A stretch of DNA of 7,099 bases from Candidatus Culexmicrobium profundum (lineage in GTDB: Archaea > Thermoproteota > Methanomethylicia > Culexarchaeales > Culexmicrobiaceae), in the NCBI GenBank assembly GCA_025061245.1, contig JANZKD010000085.1, forward strand, positions 1 to 7,099. The letters are read 5' to 3'. The notes under the pieces were generated by a model. The model had not been told where the DNA came from. It made no database searches and saw nothing but the letters and a program-made list of their open reading frames with translations. Below are positions 1 through 5,918 of the stretch, one piece after another. Every line of letters begins with the position of its first letter. Position 1 is the first letter of the stretch. Both the position numbers and the translations under genes were made by a program.

Positions 1-157
1 CAGAGAAAGTGATGGAATTATAGTAATGTCAGCAGTAGGATTAGTTCTTCTCTCCATAACAGCATCCATACTCTACATTTACGCTAGAAAAAGAAAAAAG
101 AAAGTAGAAGTAGAATACTTTTTCCCCTCACAACAATTAAAAGAGAAATCTCCTTAA
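1..157 (+). CDS. C-terminal end of a membrane-anchored protein (5' partial)
   Basis: This is the tail of a reading frame entering from the left edge; the first full codon is at base 2 and the TAA stop is at 155-157, giving 51 visible residues. A short polar stretch (RESDG) is followed by about 22 hydrophobic residues (IIVMSAVGLVLLSITASILY and a few more), which read as one transmembrane helix. A strongly basic cluster (RKRKKK) and a polar tail of about 17 residues ending in KEKSP come next. By the positive-inside rule, the tail should be cytoplasmic and the missing N-terminal part outside, as in C-terminally anchored surface or secreted archaeal proteins. Nothing visible tells what the outer part does. 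The stop is 17 bases before the nitroreductase start, so the two may share a transcript. Coding is well supported by composition; function is unknown. Confidence 0.7.
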   Translation, partial: RESDGIIVMSAVGLVLLSITASILYIYARKRKKKVEVEYFFPSQQLKEKSP

Positions 158-174
158 TATAGTAAGGGTAGCAA

Positions 175-696
175 ATGGAGTTATTGGAGGCAATAAAAAG
201 CAGGAGAAGTATCAGAAGATTTACAGGCGAAGAAATTCCAGATGAAGATTTAAAAACAATATTAAATGCAGCCATAAGAGCACCATCAGCAGGCAACCTA
301 CAACCATGGGAATTCATCGTAGTAAAAAATAAGGAGACAAAGAAAAAACTAGCAAGAGCAGCACTAGGTCAAACATGGATGATAAAAGCCCACGTAATAG
401 TAGTAGTATGCGCAAATATACCTAGAACAGCTAGATATTATGGAGAAAGAGGAAAAACATTATACTGCATACAAGACACAGCAGCAGCAATTCAAAATAT
501 GCTACTAACAGTCCATGCATTAGGCTATGGAGCATGCTGGGTAGGAGCATTCTCAGAAAGAGAAGTAAAAGAGATACTTGAAATCCCAGAACACGTAAGA
601 CCAGTAGCACTAATCCCCATCGGGAAACCTAAAGAAAATCCACCTCCAAGGCCAAGAATACCACTAGAAAAAGTCCTTCACTTCGAGAAATATTGA
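175..696 (+). CDS. Nitroreductase-family FMN-dependent oxidoreductase
   Basis: The 173-residue product has the full short-form nitroreductase layout. Residues 10-16 (RRSIRRF) match the N-terminal FMN-phosphate-binding arginine motif. Residues 36-47 (APSAGNLQPWEF) match the conserved APSAxNxQPW flavin loop. Residues 101-126 contain the DTAAAIQNMLL helix followed by LGYGACWVGAF, the usual GLGtcWiGaF segment. Residues 143-152 (PVALIPIGKP) are the closing strand of the core, and KVLHF near the end is also typical. The family uses FMN and NAD(P)H to reduce nitro compounds, quinones or other acceptors in the cytoplasm, usually as a homodimer. The physiological substrate cannot be read from sequence, and relatives include non-reductase members. 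The ATG at 175 puts the RRS motif at the expected distance from the N-terminus. The upstream AGGGT is only a weak ribosome binding site. No clear TATA box of its own is seen, so it may be read from the upstream gene. Confidence 0.93.
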   Translation: MELLEAIKSRRSIRRFTGEEIPDEDLKTILNAAIRAPSAGNLQPWEFIVVKNKETKKKLARAALGQTWMIKAHVIVVVCANIPRTARYYGERGKTLYCIQDTAAAIQNMLLTVHALGYGACWVGAFSEREVKEILEIPEHVRPVALIPIGKPKENPPPRPRIPLEKVLHFEKY

Positions 697-786
697 AATT
701 ACATATGTATTCGCTGCGTATTCGCCTAAGCCCATTTACAAAAGTAAAAGGACAATGGCAATACAGTAAATAATTACAATTATAAT
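697..786. other. Intergenic gap with 8-bp direct repeat and small inverted repeat
   Basis: No gene is seen in these 90 bases. GTATTCGC occurs twice, at 707-714 and 718-725, with an 11-bp period (one helical turn). This could be a tandem binding site or chance. ACATATGT at 701-708 is a perfect palindrome touching the first copy. TTTAC-AAAA-GTAAA at 735-748 is a 5-bp inverted repeat. I see neither a convincing TATA box about 26 bases before the next start nor a poly-T terminator. Confidence 0.4.
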
Positions 787-2106
787 ATGGGGAAAACAGT
801 GAAGAAAAGCGAAAACAAGCACACCAAGCAAATCTATAGCAAAATTGCCAAATACATAGTCAATGACACGAGAAATTGGAGAAAAATAGCCGTCTTCACC
901 TACAAAAACAGTTACAGAAGATTCAAAATAATACCAGAAATGCTAGCTATATCGATAGCTAGAGAACTATGGATAAACCATGACGTCCGTTCAATACTAA
1001 TGATAAATGCAAACAACATAAAACTAAGCAAGCTAATTGAAATTACAAAAGACTTGAAAGAGAAATCAAACATATTTAGATTTGGCATACACGATGGAGA
1101 ATATGAATTTCTACCGAAAATAAAGATCAAAATAAATGACATCATTAAAAACTCAACACTATTTACAAAAATAATTAAGGGAATGGCTCCAGAAAAAAGT
1201 GAAAAAATAGATGAAAAAACATTCAATAAAATTGAAGACATCAACGACCTAAGCATAAAGCTAATAAAAAACTTGAAGCCACCCAGCATAAATGAAACAA
1301 TAGGAAAGAAAATACTTGAAAAAGCAAAAAACGACAAAATGGCAACAATCATGGAAGTTATTGGAATAGTCGGCGGAGCAGTAATACAGCCATTCGTAGC
1401 TGCTCCACGAGGAATAAAAATGGTACGAGAAATAGTAGACATACTAAAAACCAGAAAAAGAGAATTTTATAAAGAATGGGAAGCAGCAATAAAAAGGTCC
1501 TTCCAACCTCAAACAATCAACCAGCTATTTAGCCCAGATGAAAATACTATGCTAATAAACAGCATTAAACAAAACGGCTATGCCATCATACTAAATTCAA
1601 CAATAAACACAATATACGAACCCTTCTCCTACTACCTACTATACAATGCTATAGAAATGATAGTAGACGAAATAGGAGAAGTTGGAGGAATACTAACAAA
1701 TTCCGAAGACTTAGCACAACTACCAATCATAGGAGAAAGCATACGATGTGAACTAGAAAATGAAAGAAGCGTAAAAATGACGTATATATTCGAAAACGAG
1801 AAAATAAGCAACATCAACTCCCTTAAAAACTACATAAATGACAGAGTTGTTCTATTTGACATGAAAACGTCAACCTTAATGAAATTATTCTTCGAAGACA
1901 AAGCAACATCAACTGGAGAATTAATTTACTGCTTAGCAAAAGCCAGCAGATGCCTAAAATACGGTGAATTACCATTATTAATGAGAAACTATGGATTTAA
2001 AGGGAAATGGCAAATAAAGAAGGTTCCAATAGAAATAGGAATAAAAGCATGGCTAAAAAGAACCTTCAGTAAGATCCTTGACAAAATAACTGGACAATAC
2101 ATCTAA
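787..2106 (+). CDS. Uncharacterised 439-aa protein; possible degenerate HerA/VirB4-like P-loop fold
   Basis: I do not recognise a named family. The frame is open for 439 codons with the A-rich, AGA/ATA-rich codon use of its neighbours, so coding is secure. The N-terminus is basic and polar (1-30). Residues 33-75 read as strand (KIAVFTY), loop, helix (PEMLAISIAREL), strand (RSILMIN). Residues 96-113 (IFRFGIHDGEYEFLPKIK) resemble the strand-hairpin after Walker A in HerA/VirB4-type ATPases (an 'F.lGn...F.lNPf' pattern). Residues 265-298 (YAIILNST, then a long helix ending DEIGE), 300-340 (GGILTNSEDLAQLP then ENERSVKMTYIF), 349-361 (YINDRVVLFDMK) and 390-414 (LKYGELPLLM...IKKVP) follow the order of the C-terminal half of that fold. 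No GxxGxGK[ST] Walker A is present, and the Walker B position (GILTNSED) lacks the DE pair. If the resemblance holds, it is an inactive ATPase relative; this is inference only. The region 188-207 is glycine-rich and hydrophobic. The start is the least certain part, as no ribosome binding site precedes it. The 3' end overlaps the convergent HAD gene by 54 bases. Confidence 0.85.
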   Translation: MGKTVKKSENKHTKQIYSKIAKYIVNDTRNWRKIAVFTYKNSYRRFKIIPEMLAISIARELWINHDVRSILMINANNIKLSKLIEITKDLKEKSNIFRFGIHDGEYEFLPKIKIKINDIIKNSTLFTKIIKGMAPEKSEKIDEKTFNKIEDINDLSIKLIKNLKPPSINETIGKKILEKAKNDKMATIMEVIGIVGGAVIQPFVAAPRGIKMVREIVDILKTRKREFYKEWEAAIKRSFQPQTINQLFSPDENTMLINSIKQNGYAIILNSTINTIYEPFSYYLLYNAIEMIVDEIGEVGGILTNSEDLAQLPIIGESIRCELENERSVKMTYIFENEKISNINSLKNYINDRVVLFDMKTSTLMKLFFEDKATSTGELIYCLAKASRCLKYGELPLLMRNYGFKGKWQIKKVPIEIGIKAWLKRTFSKILDKITGQYI

Positions 2107-2733
2107 TAGGTCAGCCACACTATCTATGACTACATCTGCACCATACTTTTCAAGTTGAACTCTAGTCATAAAACCAGTTAAAACACCAATAACCATTTTA
2201 GCATTAACAGCTTTACCTGATTTAATATCCGGCCAATAATCACCAACAACAATACACTCACTAATAGGGACACAAAGACACTTCGCAGCCTTTCTAAAAA
2301 TCTCATCCTTAGAGAAAAGCTCTCCATCATCTTGATCTTTACTTGTAACCACACAATCCACATAATCAGCCATTCCATGACGTTTTAACTCTCTCCAAAT
2401 ATAATCCTCATCTACAGCCCTACCAGTCACAACAGCGATCTTAATATTCATCTCCTTCAATCTACTCAAAACATCTATAGCCCCAGGAATAGGAGCTTCA
2501 TCCTCCAACTCAACATCATTATAACGATAAAGAAAAGTTCTCCAAAAAGTCTTGATAGAAACATTCTTCGGAATAAAGACATTCAATGTGTCATCAGCAT
2601 AATGCTTAATAAATGTATCCCAATCAATCTCATCTCCTCCAAATTCAACTAGCATAAGATTAAACACCTTATAAAAACGATTAAGAGTATTAATTAAAGT
2701 TTGATCTAAGTCAAATATAACCGCCCTAAACAT
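2053..2733 (-). CDS. HAD-superfamily hydrolase (phosphatase-like)
   Basis: The product is 226 residues from the chosen start. Motif I is DLDQTL (residues 8-13), with nucleophile Asp8 and general acid Asp10; Gln replaces the more usual Gly at position 11. Motif II is VVTGR with Thr103. The likely motif III lysine is Lys142 in FSKDE. Motif IV is GDYWPDIKSG (164-173), with Asp165 and Asp169 for Mg2+. Between motifs I and II lies a helical C1-type cap of about 65 residues, the phosphoglycolate phosphatase-like arrangement. The expected role is a cytoplasmic Mg2+-dependent phosphatase on a small phosphorylated metabolite; the substrate is not predictable. An ATG at 2766 would add 11 residues (starting MCFNNFALRS). 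I prefer 2733 because it follows GAGGAG by four bases and begins right at the FRAVIFDLD strand. The last 17 codons and the stop lie inside the end of the 787-2106 gene on the other strand. Confidence 0.92.
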   Translation of the reverse strand: MFRAVIFDLDQTLINTLNRFYKVFNLMLVEFGGDEIDWDTFIKHYADDTLNVFIPKNVSIKTFWRTFLYRYNDVELEDEAPIPGAIDVLSRLKEMNIKIAVVTGRAVDEDYIWRELKRHGMADYVDCVVTSKDQDDGELFSKDEIFRKAAKCLCVPISECIVVGDYWPDIKSGKAVNAKMVIGVLTGFMTRVQLEKYGADVVIDSVADLLDVLSSYFVKDLTEGSF

Positions 2734-2737
2734 AGTA

Positions 2738-2743
2738 CTCCTC
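2738..2743 (-). promoter_or_regulatory. Ribosome binding site deciding the HAD gene start
   Basis: On the minus strand GAGGAG lies four bases before the ATG at 2733-2731. It pairs with the archaeal anti-Shine-Dalgarno CCUCC and favours this ATG over the upstream in-frame ATG at 2766. Confidence 0.75.
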
Positions 2744-2748
2744 AAAGC

Positions 2749-2760
2749 AAAATTATTAAA
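2749..2760 (+). promoter_or_regulatory. Probable TATA-like element for the 2788-4808 operon
   Basis: AAAATTATTAAA lies about 22-27 bases before the GTGA ribosome binding site at 2779. It is weaker than the TATA boxes at 4818 and 5919. It sits on the far side of the minus-strand TATA element from its own gene, so the two divergent promoters interlock. Confidence 0.35.
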
Positions 2761-2763
2761 ACA

Positions 2764-2773
2764 CAAATATAAT
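2764..2773 (-). promoter_or_regulatory. TATA box for the HAD hydrolase gene
   Basis: The minus strand reads ATTATATTTG here, centred about 26 bases before the GAGGAG site. Transcription would then start almost at the ribosome binding site, giving a leader of about 10 bases. This agrees with the spacing seen at the GAPDH and ligase genes. If it is right, the ATG at 2766 lies upstream of the transcript. Confidence 0.5.
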
Positions 2774-2778
2774 CATTA

Positions 2779-2783
2779 GTGAG
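2779..2783 (+). promoter_or_regulatory. Ribosome binding site (GTGAG) deciding the 2788 start
   Basis: The GTG at 2779 is an in-frame possible start, but GTGA is the motif found a few bases before the starts at 3164, 3723, 4857 and 5960. It is complementary to UCAC in the archaeal 16S 3' end. It is therefore better read as the ribosome binding site for the ATG at 2788, five bases on. Confidence 0.7.
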
Positions 2784-2787
2784 AGAA

Positions 2788-3150
2788 ATGAATATAAGAG
2801 AAACACAACGCATTGGAGCTTTAGTAATATTCTGGCTAAAGAAACCTCCAAAGATAACTAGAAAGAAAATATTAGCAATACTCAAAAAGCATCAATCAAA
2901 AAATCTAAAATTCATAGACGCAGTAAAAACAAGTATAATAATATTCACCTCAACCAATCTGCCAAAAAACAAGATCGAAAAACGCGTAGAAAAAATACTC
3001 TCACTTGAACTAAAAACCCAAGTTAAAATAAAAGCAATATCCTTCACCACACTAAACGAAGTAACCAGCAGAATCAAAGAAATACTAGCAGAAAGAGAAG
3101 AACATAGACAACATGTAAATACTAATCTTATACGTAACAAAATATTATAA
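2788..3150 (+). CDS. Uncharacterised small basic alpha/beta protein
   Basis: The product is 120 residues from the ATG at 2788 (the GTG at 2779 would add MRE). I do not recognise the family. The visible pattern is strand (RIGALVIFWLKKPP, 8-21), helix (TRKKILAILKKH, 24-35), strand (KTSIIIFTSTN, 47-57), helix (KNKIEKRVEKILSLEL, 60-75), strand (VKIKAISFTT, 79-88) and helix (NEVTSRIKEILAEREE, 90-105), then a polar tail. This is a plausible ferredoxin-like beta-alpha-beta layout. A loose similarity in order to DUF1697-type proteins exists, but the diagnostic glycine/asparagine residues are missing, so I do not assign it. There is no signal peptide or transmembrane helix. It is the first gene of a tight run with 13 bases to the next gene, ending at the sugar isomerase, so co-transcription is likely. 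Confidence 0.8.
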   Translation: MNIRETQRIGALVIFWLKKPPKITRKKILAILKKHQSKNLKFIDAVKTSIIIFTSTNLPKNKIEKRVEKILSLELKTQVKIKAISFTTLNEVTSRIKEILAEREEHRQHVNTNLIRNKIL

Positions 3151-3163
3151 TAGAAGTGAGAAA

Positions 3164-3718
3164 ATGGAGAGAAATCTAGAAGAACTAGCTGAAATAAAGA
3201 AAACACTATCAAGAAAACTTGAAAAACTTGAAAGACAAATAGAAATCCTAAGAGAATGCATACAACTCATCGATAAGAAACTAGTTGAAAAAAGCTTTAC
3301 AACAGCAGAAAAACTAATAATAACACCCACAGAAAAAGCAGTGAAAAAGGAAGAAAAAGAAGAACTAGGAGAAGAAATTGCAACAATAACCTTTAGAAAA
3401 AGCACATTAGCAAAAATTTACAAGCATAAGAGCACAATAAGAATAATTCCATCAAAAAATGTTAAATTTAAAATAACAACACCACCATTCAAAATATTCT
3501 TCATAAATAAAGTTTTAGAAGGCATGAGAAGAAAAGATGAACAATTAGTTGAAACTGGAGAATTAATGCCAGACGAAATGATACAATACGAAGTAAAAAC
3601 TAAAAATGACATAATAAGAGAAATAGTGATAAGAAACGTGAAAGAAGACAGAGTAAACAGCATAAAAGGAGCAGCAAGATGGACATTCACTAGAATGTAT
3701 GAGAAATACTTAAGGTGA
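3164..3718 (+). CDS. Uncharacterised protein: N-terminal coiled coil plus conserved-looking C-terminal domain
   Basis: The product is 184 residues; the family is not recognised. Residues 4-45 are a strongly charged helix with leucine/isoleucine spacing that suggests a coiled coil, so it is probably oligomeric. Residues 46-75 are a lysine/glutamate-rich linker. Residues 76-184 look like a folded domain: short strands (EIATITFRK, TIRIIPSKNVKFKI), a helix beginning PPFKIFFINKVLEGMRRKDEQLVETG, then LMPDEMIQYEVKTKNDIIREIVIRNV and a closing aromatic helix (AARWTFTRMYEKYL). The tryptophan/aromatic end and the PPF and PDEMI stretches look like conserved features, but this is a judgement from one sequence. 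There is no transmembrane segment or cysteine pair. The start is supported by GTGAG at 3156-3160. Its stop codon (TGA, 3716-3718) lies inside the ribosome binding site of the isomerase gene, so the two are almost certainly translated from one message. Confidence 0.85.
   Translation: MERNLEELAEIKKTLSRKLEKLERQIEILRECIQLIDKKLVEKSFTTAEKLIITPTEKAVKKEEKEELGEEIATITFRKSTLAKIYKHKSTIRIIPSKNVKFKITTPPFKIFFINKVLEGMRRKDEQLVETGELMPDEMIQYEVKTKNDIIREIVIRNVKEDRVNSIKGAARWTFTRMYEKYLR
3714..3718 (+). promoter_or_regulatory. Ribosome binding site GGTGA containing the upstream stop codon
   Basis: GGTGA is four bases before the isomerase ATG, and its TGA is the stop of the preceding gene. Ribosomes finishing the upstream gene are delivered onto the next start, which suggests translational coupling. 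Confidence 0.75.
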
Positions 3719-3722
3719 AAAA

Positions 3723-4808
3723 ATGAAAGAAAACATTCTAAAACTCGCCGAAGAAAATGAAATGCTGAAAAACACCTTAGAAATGCCTGAAAACCTAAAA
3801 AATGCATTAGAAAAAATCAGGATAAAAGGTCAGTTTGAAACAGAAGAAATTAGTAACATAACCTTCGTTGGAATGGGTGGATCAGGAATAATTGGAAACA
3901 TAATTTTAGATTGGCTCGAACACAAAATACCAATACCCATAAAGGTCTGGAAAGACTATAGACTGCCAGCCTATATAGACTCAAAATCACTAGTAATAGC
4001 AATAAGCTACTCAGGAAACACGGAAGAAGTGCTATCATCTGTAATAGAGGCAATAAAAAGGAAAAGCAATATAATCGCCATAACTAGCAATGGAAAACTA
4101 GAAAAATTACACCTAAAGAAAAACTTTCCATTAATCAAGGTGCCTAAAAACTTTCAGCCAAGAGAAGCACTACCCTACCTCTTCATTGCAGCACTATATG
4201 CACTAAACCAAGCCTATAAAATTCCAACATATAAAAAAGAAGTAAAAAACACAATTGAAACGCTAGAGAAAATAAAAAATCAAATAATTAAAGAAGGAAG
4301 ACAAAGCACAGTATTCAAAATAGCCAATAAAATCATAGGGAAAAACACGGTCATATATGCATATAAACCATTTAGAGGAGCAGCATTAAGATTTAAACAA
4401 CAATTAAATGAAAATAGCAAACAATGGGCGAAAGTTGAGATACTACCAGAAGCATGCCACAATGAAATTGTTGGATGGAGTGAAAATGAACAAGTATATC
4501 AAAATATGAAAGTTATAATGATCAGAGATAGAGATGAACTTGAAAATGAAGTTACAAAAGCCAGAATTGAAGCATTTAAAGAGGAAATATCAAGAAAGAA
4601 TATTGAAATAATAGAAATAAAAGCCGAAGGAACAACAACACTAAGCAGAATTTTCTCAATAATCTACATGGGGGATCTAATTTCAATCTTACTTGCATTA
4701 TTAAAAGGAATAGATCCTAAACGTATAGAACCAATAACTAGATTAAAAAATAAATTGAAATCTGTTGGATATATAGATGAAATTTTAAAGGAATATTTAC
4801 AGTCATAA
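3723..4808 (+). CDS. Bifunctional phosphoglucose/phosphomannose isomerase
   Basis: This enzyme of the archaeal PGI/PMI family interconverts fructose 6-phosphate with glucose 6-phosphate and with mannose 6-phosphate, linking glycolysis/gluconeogenesis to mannose-containing glycans. The 361 residues hold two SIS (sugar isomerase) domains. Residues 47-56 (TFVGMGGSGI) are the family's GMGGSGI phosphate loop. Residues 95-102 (SYSGNTEE) are the phosphate-binding SYSGNTEE motif. QPREALPY at 145-152 is typical of the family. Residues 228-230 (LNE) and 244-252 (ACHNEIVGW) supply the likely catalytic Glu230 and His246, 16 residues apart as in the Pyrobaculum enzyme. The C-terminal segment (TLSRIFSIIYMGDLISILLA, then GIDPKRIEPITRLKNKL) also fits. 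Length is slightly above the usual 300-350. GGTGA lies four bases before the ATG. It is the last gene of the 2788-4808 run and is followed by GAPDH of the same pathway. Confidence 0.95.
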   Translation: MKENILKLAEENEMLKNTLEMPENLKNALEKIRIKGQFETEEISNITFVGMGGSGIIGNIILDWLEHKIPIPIKVWKDYRLPAYIDSKSLVIAISYSGNTEEVLSSVIEAIKRKSNIIAITSNGKLEKLHLKKNFPLIKVPKNFQPREALPYLFIAALYALNQAYKIPTYKKEVKNTIETLEKIKNQIIKEGRQSTVFKIANKIIGKNTVIYAYKPFRGAALRFKQQLNENSKQWAKVEILPEACHNEIVGWSENEQVYQNMKVIMIRDRDELENEVTKARIEAFKEEISRKNIEIIEIKAEGTTTLSRIFSIIYMGDLISILLALLKGIDPKRIEPITRLKNKLKSVGYIDEILKEYLQS

Positions 4809-4817
4809 ATATTAATC

Positions 4818-4827
4818 TTTATAAATA
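4818..4827 (+). promoter_or_regulatory. TATA box for the GAPDH gene
   Basis: TTTATAAATA is the best TATA box in the window. Its centre lies about 26 bases before the GGTGA at 4848-4852, placing the transcript start at or just before that site, with a leader of about 10 bases. GAPDH can therefore be transcribed separately from the isomerase run. Read-through from upstream is also possible because no poly-T terminator lies between them. Confidence 0.7.
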
Positions 4828-4856
4828 TATTACGATCATATATTCTCGGTGAAAAA

Positions 4857-5891
4857 ATGCCGAAGCCAATTGTTAAAGTATGCGTAAATGGATACGGTGT
4901 AATTGGCAAGAGAGTAGCTGATGCAGTAATGCTTCAAGATGACATGAAGCTTTTAGGAATATCAGATATAGCTGGAGATTGGAGAATAAAAATGGCAGCA
5001 AGAAAAGGCTATCCAATATACTGCTCCATACCAGAAAAGATGGAGGACATGAAAAAAGCTGGAATTGAAGTTGAAGGAACACTGGAAGACCTATTAAAGA
5101 AAGTTGACGTTGTAATTGATTGCACACCCAAAAACATTGGAGCAAAAAACAAGTCAATCTATGAAAAATTCAATGCAAAAGCAATATTTCAAGGAGGAGA
5201 AAAACATGAAGTTGCAGGTACAAGCTTCGTAGCCCAATGCAACTATGAAGAAGCACTAGGGAAACAGTTTGTTAGAGTAGTTAGCTGCAATACTACTGCT
5301 CTATGCAGAGTCCTAGGCGCAATTAAACAGGAAATAGGTATAGAAAAAGTAAGAGCATTCATCGTTAGAAGAGCAGTCGACGTATGGGAAAGCGGCAAAA
5401 GAGGAATAATGAATACAGTTGTTCCAACCATTGGAGTAAGCCATCATGCACCAGACGTAAAAACAGTTCTACACGACCTTGATATCGTCAGTGTAGCAGT
5501 GAAAGCCTCCCACAACCTATTCCACCTACACTTCTGCCTAATAAAAGCAAAAAGAAGCATAGAAGTAGGAGACATTATAGAGTCATTAGAGAAAGCACCT
5601 AGAATAGTATTCGTCAACTCAAAAGATGGAATAGATGGATTACATGCAATATTTGAACTTGGAAGAGACCTCGGCAGAATGAGAGGAGACATTTATGAAA
5701 TACCAGTATGGAAGGATAGCATAATAGTAATGGAAGACGAAGCATATCTAGCCTGGAGCACACCAAATGAAAGCAATGTCATACCAGAAAATATCGATGC
5801 AATTAGAGCGGTAACCGAAATAGAAGAAGACTGGCGTAAAAGCGTAGAAAAAACAGATAAGGCTCTAGGTGTACTTAAAAAATTCTATTAA
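4857..5891 (+). CDS. gap: Type II (archaeal) glyceraldehyde-3-phosphate dehydrogenase, phosphorylating
   Basis: It catalyses the reversible NAD(P)-dependent oxidation of glyceraldehyde 3-phosphate with phosphate to 1,3-bisphosphoglycerate; in archaea it often works mainly in gluconeogenesis with phosphoglycerate kinase. The 344 residues match the archaeal class length (about 335-345). The Rossmann dinucleotide loop is NGYGVIGKRV (11-20). The catalytic cysteine is Cys144 in SCNTTALCR. The probable catalytic histidine is His223 in HNLFHLH, keeping the Cys140/His219 spacing of the Methanothermus enzyme. Other class features are the FQGGEKHE segment (111-118), SHHAPDVKTV (195-204) and SNVIPENIDAIRA near the C-terminus. 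One oddity is that the stretch just before the histidine, usually VPTTLMHxH, reads KASHNLFHLH. The start is fixed by GGTGA four bases upstream and by the N-terminal strand beginning at residue 5. It is likely a cytoplasmic homotetramer. Confidence 0.95.
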   Translation: MPKPIVKVCVNGYGVIGKRVADAVMLQDDMKLLGISDIAGDWRIKMAARKGYPIYCSIPEKMEDMKKAGIEVEGTLEDLLKKVDVVIDCTPKNIGAKNKSIYEKFNAKAIFQGGEKHEVAGTSFVAQCNYEEALGKQFVRVVSCNTTALCRVLGAIKQEIGIEKVRAFIVRRAVDVWESGKRGIMNTVVPTIGVSHHAPDVKTVLHDLDIVSVAVKASHNLFHLHFCLIKAKRSIEVGDIIESLEKAPRIVFVNSKDGIDGLHAIFELGRDLGRMRGDIYEIPVWKDSIIVMEDEAYLAWSTPNESNVIPENIDAIRAVTEIEEDWRKSVEKTDKALGVLKKFY

Positions 5892-5892
5892 T

Positions 5893-5904
5893 CCCCCACT
5901 TTTT
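5893..5904 (+). terminator. Possible poly-T transcription terminator after GAPDH
   Basis: CCCCCAC runs straight into TTTTT (5900-5904) two bases after the GAPDH stop. Archaeal RNA polymerase commonly terminates on T-tracts without a hairpin. Five Ts is short, so this is tentative, but it fits with the ligase having its own TATA box just downstream. Confidence 0.4.
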
Positions 5905-5918
5905 AAATTCTAGCAACA

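Noticed and set aside
778..787. AATTATAATA as a TATA box for the 787-2106 gene
   Set aside because: It abuts the ATG, so transcription would start about 20 bases inside the gene; it could only serve a shorter product, and no in-frame ATG with a ribosome binding site follows closely.
912..1442. Long open frame on the minus strand inside the 787-2106 gene
   Set aside because: Its product is rich in Ile, Phe and Ser with no motifs, as expected from reading the reverse of an A-rich coding strand, and it lies wholly within a longer, better-composed gene.
2107..2155. T-runs after the 787-2106 gene and antisense T-rich stretch after the HAD gene as terminators
   Set aside because: Each lies in the antisense of A-rich coding DNA, where short T-runs are expected; none is long enough to stand out.
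2734..2766. ATG at 2766 (minus strand) as the HAD hydrolase start
   Set aside because: It has no ribosome binding site, would lie upstream of the predicted transcript start and adds residues before the first core strand; GAGGAG supports 2733.
2779..2787. GTG at 2779 as the start of the small basic protein
   Set aside because: GTGA is the ribosome-binding motif before the starts at 3164, 3723, 4857 and 5960; the ATG at 2788 is at the correct distance from it.
3145..3807. Two minus-strand open frames (3145-3405 and 3418-3807) with hydrophobic, membrane-like products
   Set aside because: They are reverse readings of lysine/glutamate-rich coding sequence, which gives Phe/Ser/Leu runs by chance; there is no ribosome binding site or family motif, and the plus strand is clearly coding.
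4047..4059. AGGCAATAAAAAG shared with 187-199 as a dispersed repeat
   Set aside because: Both copies lie inside coding sequence encoding common helix residues (EAIK) with preferred codons; the match stops at 13 bases and no other copy was seen.
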